Part shown: one piece after another, positions 48,130-60,307 of the stretch
How positions within the stretch are numbered: the first letter of the stretch is position 1
Layout: every line of letters begins with the position of its first letter
Assembly: GCA_030549495.1 (NCBI GenBank)
Contig: JAUIRK010000809.1
Location: 1-64,000 of the forward strand
DNA: 64,000 nt
Direction of reading: 5' to 3'
Source: Nectonema munidae
Lineage: Eukaryota; Nematomorpha; Nectonematoida; Nectonematidae
Position numbers and translations under genes: made by a program
Notes under the pieces: model-generated
The model's input: the letters and a program-made list of their open reading frames with translations, nothing else
Told to the model about the DNA's origin: nothing
Database searches by the model: none

Positions 48130-51100
48130 GTGGTTGTTTAATAGAAGTTGTCATTCAGACAGCTTTGTCTATTTTAGAAACAAAATATTTATGGAAAAAA
48201 AAATTATTTATTTTTTGACTTTTTATATTATTTTTCGAGTTACATTCAATAAAATGTTTTTTAAATTTTTATGGCAGTAAAATTTCGCTGCCTTTAAAGT
48301 AGTTTACGCCGGATCTAGTAATTTTATTGATATTAATTTAAAAGGAAATTTTAAAATTACGTTATCAGTAAAATATTTTTTAAATGTGTAAATTGTTTTC
48401 AATTAAAACTTTATTTTGCATTTCTATTTTTTTTAAAGTAGAAATTTGAGCGAGAATTACTATAGACAACTACTACTACTCTATCTAAAGGGTGTATCTC
48501 TCAGGTGAAAAGTTGAAAGTCAGGGTTTCAATAAATTCGCAAAAACTGATTATACATCTTAAGCGAGCATATAGCCTTACGACTGAACGTGCTTTGATAT
48601 ATCTCCAACCAACTAAACTCTATCTAATTTTTACTCTATAGTCTATATCATATTTTCAATTGAATAGTAATATTTTAGTAAGTTATACTGAAGAAAACAA
48701 CTAAAAAAAGTACTCTAGTTATTCGACTTTGTAAACTACTTTGGTTGAGGAGTTTTTCTGCCCTTCTTATTATATCACTCAGAATCAATGTTATTAAATC
48801 TTTCATTGAGATTTCAATAAATTTACAAAGATGGAAATTAATAGCAATATTATTTCAAAAATTAAAGTGTCATCTATATTCTATTTTAAAAAATCTTTTT
48901 TCTCTTCCAATATTCGATATGTATAAAAATTCAGATCATGTTTGAACAAGCTAACCGAAAAGAAGGCTGATATATTTATATAAATTATGACTTTTTATTC
49001 TAACAATGCTTATATATTAATACTATTTGTTATTTTTATTTACATCTGAATAAAATTAGTCACGACTCTAAAAAACATAAAATCATTCTACCAAAATTAC
49101 ATGTGTATATATTTTTTTATGAATTGGCGTTTTGGCGATACGAGAAGAAAGAGTGTACTGTATTATTAAAGAATGAACAGGACAACTGCCTTGAAATCAA
49201 TTAATGTAATAAGGAAAAACAATCTGCTATTTAAGATTCAATAACTCATTTTTCATTAGTTGCTGCCCCAGTTCTACTAAAAAAAAAGAAACACTGATGC
49301 GAATGGTGTAACAATATAGAAAAGCAAGGATGAGTTTAGAAAATAATAATAAAAGAAATAAACTTGGATTATTTTTGTTTGAAAAAGATGAGAGTTATAG
49401 AATTATCATTTTTAACATTTCAAATAATATTGATGGACTTTGAATCAAATTACACTTGTTTTAAAATAGAACCATTTTAAAATATATATAAAAAGGATGT
49501 ATATCCCGTTCTTACTAAATATTTAAAATGGAAAACTTATGGTAAACTTTGAAATAGCTGTTTTAAATTTCATACAAAGAAAATTTTCAAAAGTGAAATT
49601 ACTGCTTTTCAATTTCTTTTTGGACAATATATTTGATGGAAATATCTCACTAAGATGTAGTTTGTATAGAAATGTATGGATTCTTAGTATTCTTAGTATA
49701 GAAATGTATAGGTGTATAGATTCTTAGTGGTCTTTTGTTTCTTATCAAGGTGTCAGCAAATACCGTGTTTGATTTGTGTGTGTCCTCGTTGATAGAATAG
49801 ACCAGTTCGTATCAGATTTTCAAAGATCTTTGTATTTGAATGCGTTTTAAATATCTTGTGTTTCGTACGATAAACTCAACAGATGTTTGACAACGAGTAT
49901 TTCACTTAGAAGTCACGATTACTTACACCACTCTCTGTTGACGTGTAGATCGATTACATAAACAAGTAGACAACGAACTCTTTATTGAACACACCAACAC
50001 TGATTGTTTTACGGTAACTAAAGTAAAAGTTCTATTACCACATTTTCTTCAAAAAATTTTGATTCAAATAAATGCCTGTCTTGAAAGAGCGCTTCATCTC
50101 CAAAGAACGTCGGCACGGGCGTTATTGTTATTATGGGTTATGTTATTTTGAAAAGTAACTGAAAAACGATCTTCTATCATATTTTCTCCTTTCTCCTCTT
50201 ATTTGATTAAAAATCTTATATCGTTTTAATTTAATAATCTTTTTGAAAAATTAGAACCTTAATGAAAGAAAACTTTCTAAAAAGTATTGCATTACATATT
50301 AGGAAAATATAGGTATTGGAAAAAGGATTGATTATCACAGCATTCAAAGATCATAAGGGGCCGGCACCTTTCCAAGGAAATAAGGTAATGGAAGAGAGTG
50401 AAATAAATCTATTATCATTTCAAAACAATTTCAGTTAAGCTTTTAAAAGTATAAAAAAATACAATGCAAACTAAAACATTTGATATTTTATCGCTAATTA
50501 AAATGATTACAGATGCAAAAATATTTTTTCGTAATGTTTTCAAAAATTAAGAATTAAAACCTCACATCTTAATGTCCGCTTATTTAAAATTTTGTTGCTT
50601 AAATTTTATCCTTTTGAATCATTAAAATTTGATGGTTTGCCAATATAATCGGTTTTTTAAATGATGTATTTTTAATTTATAGTTCTCATTTTTAAAAAAG
50701 GGCTGTTCTTCAATATATTTTAGAGTAAGATTACTTTTTTGACCCATCTAATTTTTATGCTAATTGCTCAGCGACGCATATGATAACAACTTTTAAAGTG
50801 GTTAAATTTTTACCTAAACTCAGATATTCTCGATAAATGTATTTATTTCTTATAAAAGTTATATAAAAAATAGATCGTGAAATGACTTCAAACGCCTTAA
50901 TGCGACAAGAGAGAATGGAAATAATCTTTGTCCTTAGATGCAAGCCCCAGTCATTGCTCTGCTGGGCGATTTATATTATAATTTCGTTTTCATCGAATAT
51001 ACCTACACTAGTTTAAATCATCTAGATATCTTTTATCTATCTAGAATGTATGCTTTATGATCACAACTATGAAATATCACTTGGAAAATTAATCTTTCTT

Positions 51101-51835
51101 ATTAGTATTATTTTGTTACAAACTAGGAGATCAAGAAAATGACAGCACGATACATTTCTTGTACACAGTGAAGTGTGCGTTAATAGCCTAGATGAATGGT
51201 GAGAGAAATGTGCCTATCCCGTTCTAAGTGGTTGCTATGGGCCTAAAAATGACTTGATTCATGGATAATTTTACTTTGCCCGAAATTTCTCATTTCACCA
51301 GGAAAACTAATCAAAAAGTGTGTGCCGCAACTAGAAATCAAAATTTGAACCAATATCCATTGTTGAGGGCTATTGTGCACCAATCCACTAAATACAATAA
51401 ATAGGTGCTCTGAAGATCCTAGTGATAAATCAAAACTGTTAAGTATGAGATTCAGGTCCCACAAGTTACAGTTCTCATCATTTGCTCACTCATTCAAGAT
51501 AGGATAGTATAACGTGTGATTTAGACTTAACACAAGCGAAACATCTCTCTACATTCATTTGCAATTTTCCTCAGGAAAAATAAACCTTTTTTCCATGATT
51601 TTATTTATCCTGATGGGAGATGTGGTTTTCCATTATCACTAGGAAAAGAGTTTTCTTGAACCATCATAATTTTTGTTATATGGTTCTTATTATTTTATTT
51701 GTACATCGTATTTTTTAGCTGCTATAATGATATTAAGAAAATCATAGCATTTCTTATATAATTGTTTTCCTATGCTTGTTAAAGTTATAAGTTTTCAAAA
51801 TTGATTTAATTTAAAGTTGTTGATCTTTGTTAATA
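48130..51835. other. Mostly non-coding; possible MULE fragment
   Basis: At 49539-49660 the plus strand reads NFEIAVLNFIQRKFSKVKLL, resembling the DfE.A....f..v.i..C.FH segment of Mutator-like transposases, although the Cys/His are not kept. Nothing else is recognisable up to the ORP-like gene. The promoter of that gene should lie near 51700-51830. Confidence 0.3.
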
Positions 51836-52696
51836 ATGTCTCTGACTTCGAATGAATTGATTGGCTCAATCGAAAAACTCCATATTGAGCACGTTGACAT
51901 GCAAGCAAAAAATGATGAACAAAATGACTTATTGCTGAACATGCATGGCTACCTTCAAAAATTCACCAACTTGGTCAAAGGCTTCCAGTATAGATGGTTT
52001 GTTTTGAATCCTAAACTAGGTATTCTGGAGTATTATTTGTCCGAGTCAAATGCTAAGCATCATGCCAACAAGATTCGCGGTGCGCTATACCTCGAGGGCG
52101 CCACTGTTTTACCTAGTGATGAAGATTCCTTCACTTTTTCTGTGAACTCTCAATCGGGTGAGATGTTCAAATTAAAAGCTTCAAATGCCAAGGAAAGGCA
52201 GTTGTGGGTTAACCGGCTGAGAGCGGCATCAGAATTTCACTCGTCCAGAAATTCATCATCCTCTCGACCTTTCCTTGCCGATTCCAAGAGGTTCTTGGAG
52301 GGCGTGCCGTCCTATCCAGCCACATCAGCAACAACATCTTCCAGTCAGAACAAGACATTCTCCTGGTTCACTGAAATCAATTCCTTTCTGAAAGGAGAGA
52401 CATCAAAGCCACCCTCCTCCAAATCGACCAAAGAAGATCCCCTGAAGAGTGCTCTGAGTCAGTTGAAGCAGATTGAGTACGAGTTGGGTGAGCTGGAGGC
52501 GGCCATCAGCAAGTTGCCGAACAAAGACGTGAAGTCTTGTGCTGGTGAAAACGGCAATCAACAAGAATTCACTCTTTCTCCCTACTGCAAAGAGTTTCTG
52601 ATGCTGAAGGCGACGGCGTTTAGCGCATATCGTTGCTTACAAACCTCTTTTTCTTCCATTCACTACCAATTTGTTATGTCTAATTTGCCGAAATAA
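51836..52696 (+). CDS. Oxysterol-binding-protein-related (ORP10/11-like) PH-domain protein lacking the lipid-transfer domain
   Basis: Intronless ORF of 286 residues. An N-terminal 35-residue lead is followed by a PH domain at about 36-134 (MHGYLQKFTNLVKGFQYRWF, SDEDSFTFSVNSQSGE, LKASNAKERQLWVNRLRAAS). A Ser-rich linker leads to a conserved C-terminal stretch at about 200-275 (ALSQLKQIEYELGELEAAIS, EFLMLKATAFSAYRCLQ). All of this matches the N-terminal half of OSBPL10/OSBPL11. The family normally goes on to a ~400-residue sterol/phospholipid-binding ORD; here the frame ends at TAA 52694-52696, with no ORD recognised downstream. The PH domain should bind phosphoinositides at Golgi/endosome membranes. 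The TAA is inside an AATAAA, and VPS25 begins 121 bp later. The stretch is clearly GC-richer than its surroundings. The first ATG giving the conserved start (MSLTSNELIG) is used. Confidence 0.88.
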   Translation: MSLTSNELIGSIEKLHIEHVDMQAKNDEQNDLLLNMHGYLQKFTNLVKGFQYRWFVLNPKLGILEYYLSESNAKHHANKIRGALYLEGATVLPSDEDSFTFSVNSQSGEMFKLKASNAKERQLWVNRLRAASEFHSSRNSSSSRPFLADSKRFLEGVPSYPATSATTSSSQNKTFSWFTEINSFLKGETSKPPSSKSTKEDPLKSALSQLKQIEYELGELEAAISKLPNKDVKSCAGENGNQQEFTLSPYCKEFLMLKATAFSAYRCLQTSFSSIHYQFVMSNLPK

Positions 52697-52697
52697 A
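52692..52697 (+). terminator. Polyadenylation signal overlapping the ORP-like stop codon
   Basis: AATAAA shares its TAA with the stop codon of the upstream ORF. It lies 121-126 bp before the VPS25 ATG, so 3' end formation of the first gene and the start of the second are very close. Confidence 0.5.
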
Positions 52698-52772
52698 AGA
52701 AGCAAGTCTATTTTATTTATCACAATCTCACAACACTGAGTACAGCGCCTGACATTTTCCACATTTTTGCTT

Positions 52773-52796
52773 GAACCCTTTTATTTTTTTACCTAG
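52773..52796 (+). promoter_or_regulatory. 3' splice-site-like sequence before VPS25
   Basis: CCCTTTTATTTTTTTACCTAG ends in AG at 52795-52796, 21 bp before the VPS25 ATG and ~100 bp after the upstream AATAAA. It could be a trans-splice acceptor or the end of a 5'-UTR intron. Confidence 0.45.
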
Positions 52797-52817
52797 TAAG
52801 TATATCCGTTGTGTTGC

Positions 52818-53348
52818 ATGACATCGTATCCTCCATTTCCTTGGCAGCACGCCTTTCCCCCCTTTTATACGCTACAAGTCAATGAAAATACTCTGAACAA
52901 GCAGGTGGAGTGTTGGTGTGATCTGATTCTAATCTATTGTCAGTATCACAAGTTGTACCGCATAAGTCTCAACGATTCCCACAACCTAGATCTTTTCCAC
53001 AACAAAGAAATCAAAAGAAAGCTTTCGCCCGAGGCCATCATTTTCCTGCTCGATGAGATGCAGAGAAAGGGTACTTTTCAATGGCACAACCCCAAAAAGA
53101 AGGCGTGGGGCTTCATTCTTTGGCATTCTATCGAAAAGTGGGCCGACTTGCTCTACGCCTCCATCACCAAGAGAGCCCTGATCAACCAAGTCTGCACATT
53201 TTACGGCCTCACCTCTGATCAAAGTGGCGCACCTCTCTTCTATAAAATGGATCATGTATTTTTGCAAAGGATTTTAGCCACACTGCAAAAGGCTGGCAAG
53301 GCTGAATTGATTAAGGAAGAAGCGGTTGCGGGTGTTAAGTTTTTCTAA
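52818..53348 (+). CDS. VPS25: ESCRT-II subunit VPS25
   Basis: Intronless ORF of 176 residues, exactly the length of human VPS25. The N-terminal FPWQHAFPPFYTLQ corresponds to the human PWQYRFPPFFTLQ; its PPFY-type motifs are known to contact VPS22 and VPS36. Two winged-helix domains follow: residues ~25-100 (KRKLSPEAIIFLLDEMQRKG, TFQWHNPKKKAWGFILW) and ~105-176 (QVCTFYGL, LQRILATLQKAGKAELI), ending with the conserved GVKFF. In the ESCRT-II Y-shaped complex two VPS25 copies recruit VPS20/CHMP6 to endosomal membranes. The start is the ATG at 52818; codons upstream do not resemble the family. Confidence 0.97.
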   Translation: MTSYPPFPWQHAFPPFYTLQVNENTLNKQVECWCDLILIYCQYHKLYRISLNDSHNLDLFHNKEIKRKLSPEAIIFLLDEMQRKGTFQWHNPKKKAWGFILWHSIEKWADLLYASITKRALINQVCTFYGLTSDQSGAPLFYKMDHVFLQRILATLQKAGKAELIKEEAVAGVKFF

Positions 53349-53517
53349 ATGAACATTTCTTCACACCACAACCTTTTGTAAATTTGCTTTCTCCAAGTGC
53401 CTTCTTTGTATACCCTATTTTTGATTGATCTTTTAAGTTCTATTCCTATTTCAAAATTATACTCCTATTGTTATTTATTTTTTTAACTTATTCATTCCAA
53501 AAAGTTTAGGAGAATGA

Positions 53518-53523
53518 AATAAA
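53518..53523 (+). terminator. VPS25 polyadenylation signal
   Basis: AATAAA about 170 bp after the VPS25 stop codon, followed by T-rich sequence. Confidence 0.5.
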
Positions 53524-56500
53524 ACATCATTTTTCTTTATTAGTCGCGGCAAAACTTGGGAATTGGAGCATTCGTTATTTGCATACTCGTGACTTTTTGG
53601 ACAGAAGTGTAATCATTTAATGTTTCTTCTAGTTTAAACTCGTAAACGAAAAATTGATCTTAGAACATTTATCCAAATGTTCTCCTTACGAAGCGATCTG
53701 CTGGGCACATGTAGAAAAAAATGTATCCCTAGCGATTTTAAAAACTTTTTTTGAAATCACGTAGGGACGATAAATCCTTATCTAGAGCAGAGTTACACAA
53801 CGTGCGTCATGTGGATCTCAGTTGGTGCACCAAAAATGAAGTGATCGAGAAATAAAAATATCCTAATGTTTTCGCATAAGCTTCAATCTAATATCTGCTA
53901 GTATTTTATTTTAATTTTGTGTGAAGATGTTTCATTCTGTTCAAATCGTGAACTAAATATTAAATATGCAAACTTCAATGTTATCTTCCTATACAGAAAA
54001 TGGAAATAATATTTTACAAGATAGATCATATATGTTTTAAATTTTTCCTGGTAAAAAATTAAAGTGGGTCTTAGCGTTTGAAATGCAAATTTTCTTGAAG
54101 GCTGGCGAGTCGGAGTAGAAGGCATTTGAAAAGTTATTGGAGTTTGAGTCGCCAAAACGGCAGACTGCTACAGAATCAAAAAAATTCCATAATGCACATT
54201 ATTATTCTGTAATGAATTGTAGTTTTTGTTTTAGCGTCATCTAATTCTATGCCTTATATTAATTAATCGAAATGAATCGTTCTAATTGTACAGGAAAATA
54301 AGTACGATTAAAAAAACTTCGTTGCAAAACAAGTTTTATTGATTTAAATGGTGTATGTAAACGGTACACAACGGAATAGCTAAAGATAAAACGACAAAAT
54401 CTTGATAATTTCTTCTTCTCCAGATAACATTTTGCGAGTTAATAGCGTTGTGTAAAAAAACATTTGCGTAGTCATAAAAATTCCTTTCATATTTTTTAAT
54501 TAGTAGGTAAAAATAAGTATACTTAGTTTATTTATCAGTTGTTCACTTATTTGATTTAGGCCATTACCTACTTGCTCACACCTGAAGTCTACTTTCTTGG
54601 ACTTCAATTTTACACGTCCATTCTTACACACAAATGTACACTTCTCATCATGTGGGTGAATCGTGAATGCTCTCGATAAAAGAAAAAGATTGAAATCTTT
54701 CTTCTTTATATTTTCTACTTAATTAATCATAGCATATAATATCCATATGTAAGTGTGCTTTTTCAAAAAAATCAATTTATATCTGGGTCTTGAAATATAT
54801 CACTGATATATATGGAGCTGTAAGTTATCGCACAACCTGAGGTATGCACATTGCACACCCTTTGTCAAATTACCGACTGCCTTTTCTGGTATAAAATGTG
54901 TTAATATGTTATTTGCTAGTTGGCTAAAATTAGTGAAGCTAGTTAATTATTATAGATATTTAATTTGTGTATGGATTTAATTGCAGCCTTTTCTTACTAA
55001 TAAACTGATTCCTACTGCATAGACAGACTCGTGGCAGGAGTCTAGATGCCCCTATCAATTACTTAAAGTTGGGTCTGCCTGACAACATTTTTTGAAGGCA
55101 TTATGAATAACAAATCATTTAGAATGTAGTTTAATTTAACTTAGTTCGTATATTCAATTTTAATATTGCAATCGAATAAATCATATTTTCCCAACGTCTC
55201 TGACAATAAAACTGGATACGTTTCTCTACTACTGATATATAACAGATATCTGACGTAATAATGGGTGGAACATGCATGACGTTTGATGTTATGTCAATTC
55301 GACTTTCTGTCATCTAGACATGTTTACCTTTTAACAATTTGTCTTTCAACTTTCTGTCATGTAAATTACAAAAAGGTAGAGATATACATATTGTGGTAAT
55401 CAATTGTAGAGATGCAGACAGAAAGATAAGCCAAACAGTTCATAGATGGTATCGAATCTCGGAAAAGTATCACGCTCAAAACCATCCAATTAACCTAATA
55501 TACTTAATTTTAAATACAATTTTATATCGACAAATACTTCAAGCTTTGTGTTACTAAGTATTTTTTTCCAATACTTTTTTTTGTTCAATGAAATCATCAT
55601 TCTTTTCAGTTAGTGTTTTAATATTTTGAAAATTTAATTCATCTTCAGAAAATCCTCTTCCGGTTTTAATTTTATCAAACGTGGAGCTTCATTAGAGATT
55701 CTTTGAGTTTATCATGATTAAAGATTTTTATAATGTTTTTGTCATCTCACTTTTGCCTTGATTTAAATTACTGTTTATAGCAAATGCGATAAAAATTGAT
55801 TTATAATGAAAATAAAAATCATTTTATGTTTTAGTTCTCATATTTTATTGCACTCATTTTATCTCTTTCGTTTTATAGGTGTAAGACTTAAGTGATATTC
55901 AATTGATAAATTGATCCAAATTTATTGATTTTTTTATACATTGGCATTGATCTTCTTTAAAATGAAATTTGCTCATTTTTCACAGCACTATATGTCTCCC
56001 AAAGAGTTAAATTTTTTAATATATTATATATAAATTCATAAGCAACTTTATTCAGCGTGATGATGAAGGAGATAAATTTTTACTTCTCATTCCTTAGTTA
56101 AAGCAATTTAAGTGTCAAACCAACGTTACTTATCAGGAACTATTTCTTTAAAGTTGGCGAAAAAATTAAAACTTGAATTTTAGTCAGGGATCTTTAGGCA
56201 TGTTAATAAAATAAACAACGCTCGCTTCTTATATACCGAATTTTTGCTTTCTTTTCTAATTCAGGAAGTAAATACAGCGGCTAAAAACCTCAAATGATTT
56301 TGCAATATAATTTTAGCAAAAAGGGCATATTTTAGTTTGCTCAAATATAAGCAATGTGTCCTCTTTTACATTTTTAGCAGCTCTTTCAATATTCTTTCAA
56401 TATGAGCCGGGTTTGTTGAGAATTGGTGAGAGGAGAGATTGAGAAAAATATTATAGCTTTCTGCCTTTCTTTCTTCTTTGTAAATCGATATCTTGTCTGT

Positions 56501-56930
56501 GACCTTTTCGTAGTGAGTCTTTTTCTGGTTCAGACCCATTCAAAATGCACAAAGTAGTACACTATAAAATATTTATATTATATGTAAATTCACAATGTCT
56601 ATGCCATATTAAAATCTCTGACTTTGGTTGAGAATCTGCTATATGATGTCTGCAGTAAATCTGTGAGCAAGGATATGTGACTATCATTTGAATGAGCATC
56701 GCTCTTGATGGACGTTCCTGTCTAGTTGTTGCTGGATAAGCGGGAGGTGTGATTTCAACACAGGACTGGGACTCAAGTCGAGCAAAATAACTCAAGTTTA
56801 TAGATTTTCACAGAATAAAAAATGTTATGAATGAGAATAATTAGGATACCTATTAGCTATGAAGTGGTGTGATCATACATGAACTTTTTACCAGTTGTAT
56901 TACCACCAAGTTTTGTTTAAATCCGTGTTT
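53524..56930. other. AT-rich intergenic DNA, no gene seen
   Basis: Short ORFs at 55339-55557 (+) and 56562-56795 (-) have no recognisable domain. No clear repeats. Confidence 0.4.
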
Positions 56931-56933
56931 CTC

Positions 56934-57600
56934 AACATTTTTTTTACTCATGGACCCCTTTCACTTTTTTTTTTGGTGGACCCCTTTATAAAAATTGGAC
57001 AAAAAATATTTATATTATTTTTTTCACTAATAAAATTTTTGAAGTTATGATAAAGAAAATAGTATATACTTAGAATTCATATTGAAATGAAAGTAAATCT
57101 AATGCAACAATTTTTATAATAAGAAAAGAAAGACATTTAATGAGATCCCTGTGGTTGATGCTGCTCAACGAGTTTCTTTATATCTGGTTGCATTGAAGTT
57201 AATGCTAGTCCTAAAGCACCTCTTTTTACGATATCAAGTCTATTGCGAACTTTTTATAATAAAAACCGTTATGAGATGGTTTTTTTCATGGACCACCAAA
57301 ATATCGTTGTGGACCCCAAATTTCCCTGATTTAAATGAACCATAACATATTTTTGGCTTAAATGAAAAAAACTTCGACTCAATATCTAAATATTCAATGG
57401 ATAAACTTCATTTTCAAAATGAATTTTAGTATTTTGAATCAACTGGTCATCGAACTGAAAGTCTTGAACTTATAATCAAGCACAGGACCTGGAAAACTTT
57501 GATTGAAGCAGAAAGAGCATTTTCTAATGAAGTAGTTTGTTTATAACTAAAGTTTGCTTTATGCTTGCTTCCTAAACATCACAAGCTATTAATTTTTTCA
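56934..57600 (+). mobile_element. hAT remnant with transposase C-terminus
   Basis: Left end GTGTTTCTCAACATTTTTTT with CATGGACCCC, the same type as the element at 34579-35155. Inner GTGGACCCC motifs lie at about 56973 and 57308. At about 57430-57600 decayed coding shows TGHRTESLELIIKHRTWKT and EAERAFSNEVV, the hAT dimerisation block. The right terminus is not recognisable; several stops are present. Confidence 0.6.
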
Positions 57601-59160
57601 TGATTATTTCAAGAGACAAAATTAAAAACAAAGAAAGACGTACCTTGAATTGCATGAACTAGAAAATTTATAATATAATTTAAAATATTGTTGCGTGAAT
57701 GTCTAAAATTAAGTCCTTTACATAATATTTAGAGAGGGCATATAAATTAAAAAAATTTGATATCATTTTAAATTGTAAAAATGTGAGAATAACGTGGAGT
57801 CTCAAAGTTGTCTAAGTAAAATTTGAGTTTAATTTTTCTGAGTTTCTACAAGCTCTAAGCGAACATCAACACTCTCCCGAATGTCACTCTCTTCTCTCGT
57901 ATATGCTACTCTCGGGAAGATATTTATTCCTCTGTCAGCTTTTTTACGTATTCTGTTGCTGTCATAATTGTTTCAATTATTTTTCACTGTCAATTAAAAC
58001 ACTAGAAAAGCCATGGGATCGCATAGAGAGCTGCTAACCATTTTCAAAAGTTTTTTTTTTAGAGAAAATATTTTGAAGGCGCGCTGTTTTCAGAAACTAC
58101 ACAATTTTGAGCATTTAGGTTGTTAAATTTAATAAAATTTTGTGAATTAAAATGATTCAATCTTTTACCTCGATGGTCCATACGGGTTTTAGAAAACCGA
58201 TAAGATAAGTCTGAAAAACAAATAACTTTAGATTTGTGTTACTTATAATACATAAAACATTTAAAGTAAAATGAAGCAAATCTTATAGCAAACTTTTGAA
58301 ATTGTTTTATTTTTGTCGCTGTTAACTTTTATGTTAGGGTCGTATATAACGCAATGTCTCTTTTTTAAAAGTACAAAAAAAATTGGCGTTCCTAACTGCA
58401 TATAACAAAAAAAAGGAATCACAACATTGATCTTTCAAATTAACTAATTATACAGGCAGGCGTGCGGGCAGTTGGTTTCGTGAAGACAGTGTCCGTGTTA
58501 AAGTGTCAATGTCAGAATAACGGGGGGAAAAGATCAGGAAAATTAGTTAGAGTGAATAATGTGGACTTAGTTGGAGTATAGCATATCTCTTGATAGGGCT
58601 TTTTGTTACGCATGCAGTTGTTTCATTACTAGAACATCCAAATGTGAAAGGGCATTTGTAACCATGAGTTTCAATAACTGGTGAAAAGCGAGGGATAACG
58701 TCCTTATTACATGAGATGAGTAGTAATCACTGTCTCTCTTCTCCATGTCCTAAAAGCAGTGTCTAAAACAAAAAAATCTTGCATAACGTGTTCTATTCAT
58801 TCAATTTTAGAACTCGTTTGCCAGTCTACTTTTTTGAGAAACCATAACTATTTGAAAATTTTCTGAATTAGAAATGTCCTATCGCTGGCATAATGAAAGT
58901 GCGGATTGAACTCTGGTAAATTTGATGAATTTATGAAGAGCTATAAATCTCTGAAGTGTTTGTCTTCACGATCATGTGAAGAATTTGTTCTAGCCCAAAG
59001 CTAGCGTTATTCAGGTGATTAGAGACGAAATAGAAAAATCGTGAGTGTACTCAATCTTAATAGACGTGTGTAAAAATAATAGTGGATATGAAGAATGAGT
59101 AGCTTGTTTTTGCTTTCAATCTATCATATATGCATGATTCTGTTATCCTGTTAAGCTAGA
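57601..59160. other. AT-rich intergenic DNA, no gene seen
   Basis: No coding resemblance or ordered repeats recognised. Confidence 0.4.
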
Positions 59161-59164
59161 AGGT

Positions 59165-59356
59165 AGTGATGCGATTACAATTACAAACAAGGTACCCTGC
59201 AGTCATTAGTAGTTATGGTCGGATTGGAATAAGTGTAATGTCCGATAATTTTAGCGGTGTGTTCAATCGAAAAAATTCTTTTATAATACATTTTGAAAAT
59301 TATAAAACAAAAAATTCGTCCCCTCCCTCCAAAATTTTGGGAATGTGCGCCCAGTT
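59165..59356 (-). mobile_element. Fragment of the CAGGGGCGCACATCC MITE family
   Basis: At 59310-59355 CGTCCCCTCCCTCCAAAATT followed by TTGGGAATGTGCGCCCA is the reverse complement of that family's terminal region, somewhat diverged. The other boundary is uncertain. Confidence 0.5.
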
Positions 59357-60307
59357 GTTCATTTTCCACTAGGACTTTCGGAGCACCAAATTTTGTATTT
59401 AGTGCATTGGTCCATAACAAGTCATGAAAAGCGCTTCGAATTTCCCTATAAACACGCTAAAATTATATTTTTAACAGTGATGTAAAAATCACTTTCTTTC
59501 GCTATATAGCGTGATTTTGCGCAGAATAAACATCTTTCTTTTTGTGTGCATTGATAGAACGAGACGACGCCTGACATCTTGTAGAATTATTTATGTTGAG
59601 ATAGAAATTTTTGTTCAATTCTTCGCCTGACTTTTTTAATATAAATTTCAGTTATTCAGATGATGTAAAATAAATCTTTTATATTGAAAGCAAGTTGATC
59701 AATATTTGCATATACATGAGTGCTAATAATAAGTTTAGGTAGGCGCATTAACCCAATTGAAGAAAGCAAAGTAATTAATCAATAATAAACAATCGAAGTG
59801 ATGATAAAAATATAGTAGTAGAACATGGCGTATCCGAAACTCACGTAACAGAACGTTATCGTTCTTGTGCCAACTTATTATTGCAATTTCTCTTAGAACT
59901 AGAACAAAACATGACCTATTTTAACTCTCTCCTCCTTCAAGCCCTAATAGAAAAGATGACGGAGCTTTTAGCTACACTCTTAGCATGCTCCTTACCGCAA
60001 AAACATCCAGCTTTTTCTAGTATACAAACAAATTGCTTGCCCCCTTGTTATGTTCGGAAACGCAAGATTGCACAGTAAAATTATTTCACCCACAAACTAC
60101 TATACATTTTTCGCAGTAAACGAAGCTGGAAATTTTATTTAAAAAAAAAATGAATTGATTTTTCTAGGATAACTTGTCGCAAATTCATTGGGTATTTCAA
60201 CTGCTTAAATTTCTAATATAAATACAAACAAGAATATAAGCCAATTATGTAGCTTGAAAAAAGGAATAACATTACCAGGGGAGGGGGCAACAGTCCCTTT
60301 ATTTTAT

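Noticed and set aside
52986-53267. Minus-strand 93-aa ORF
   Set aside because: It lies entirely opposite VPS25.
56562-56795. 77-aa minus-strand ORF with somewhat higher GC
   Set aside because: No domain, splice site or polyA context that supports a gene.
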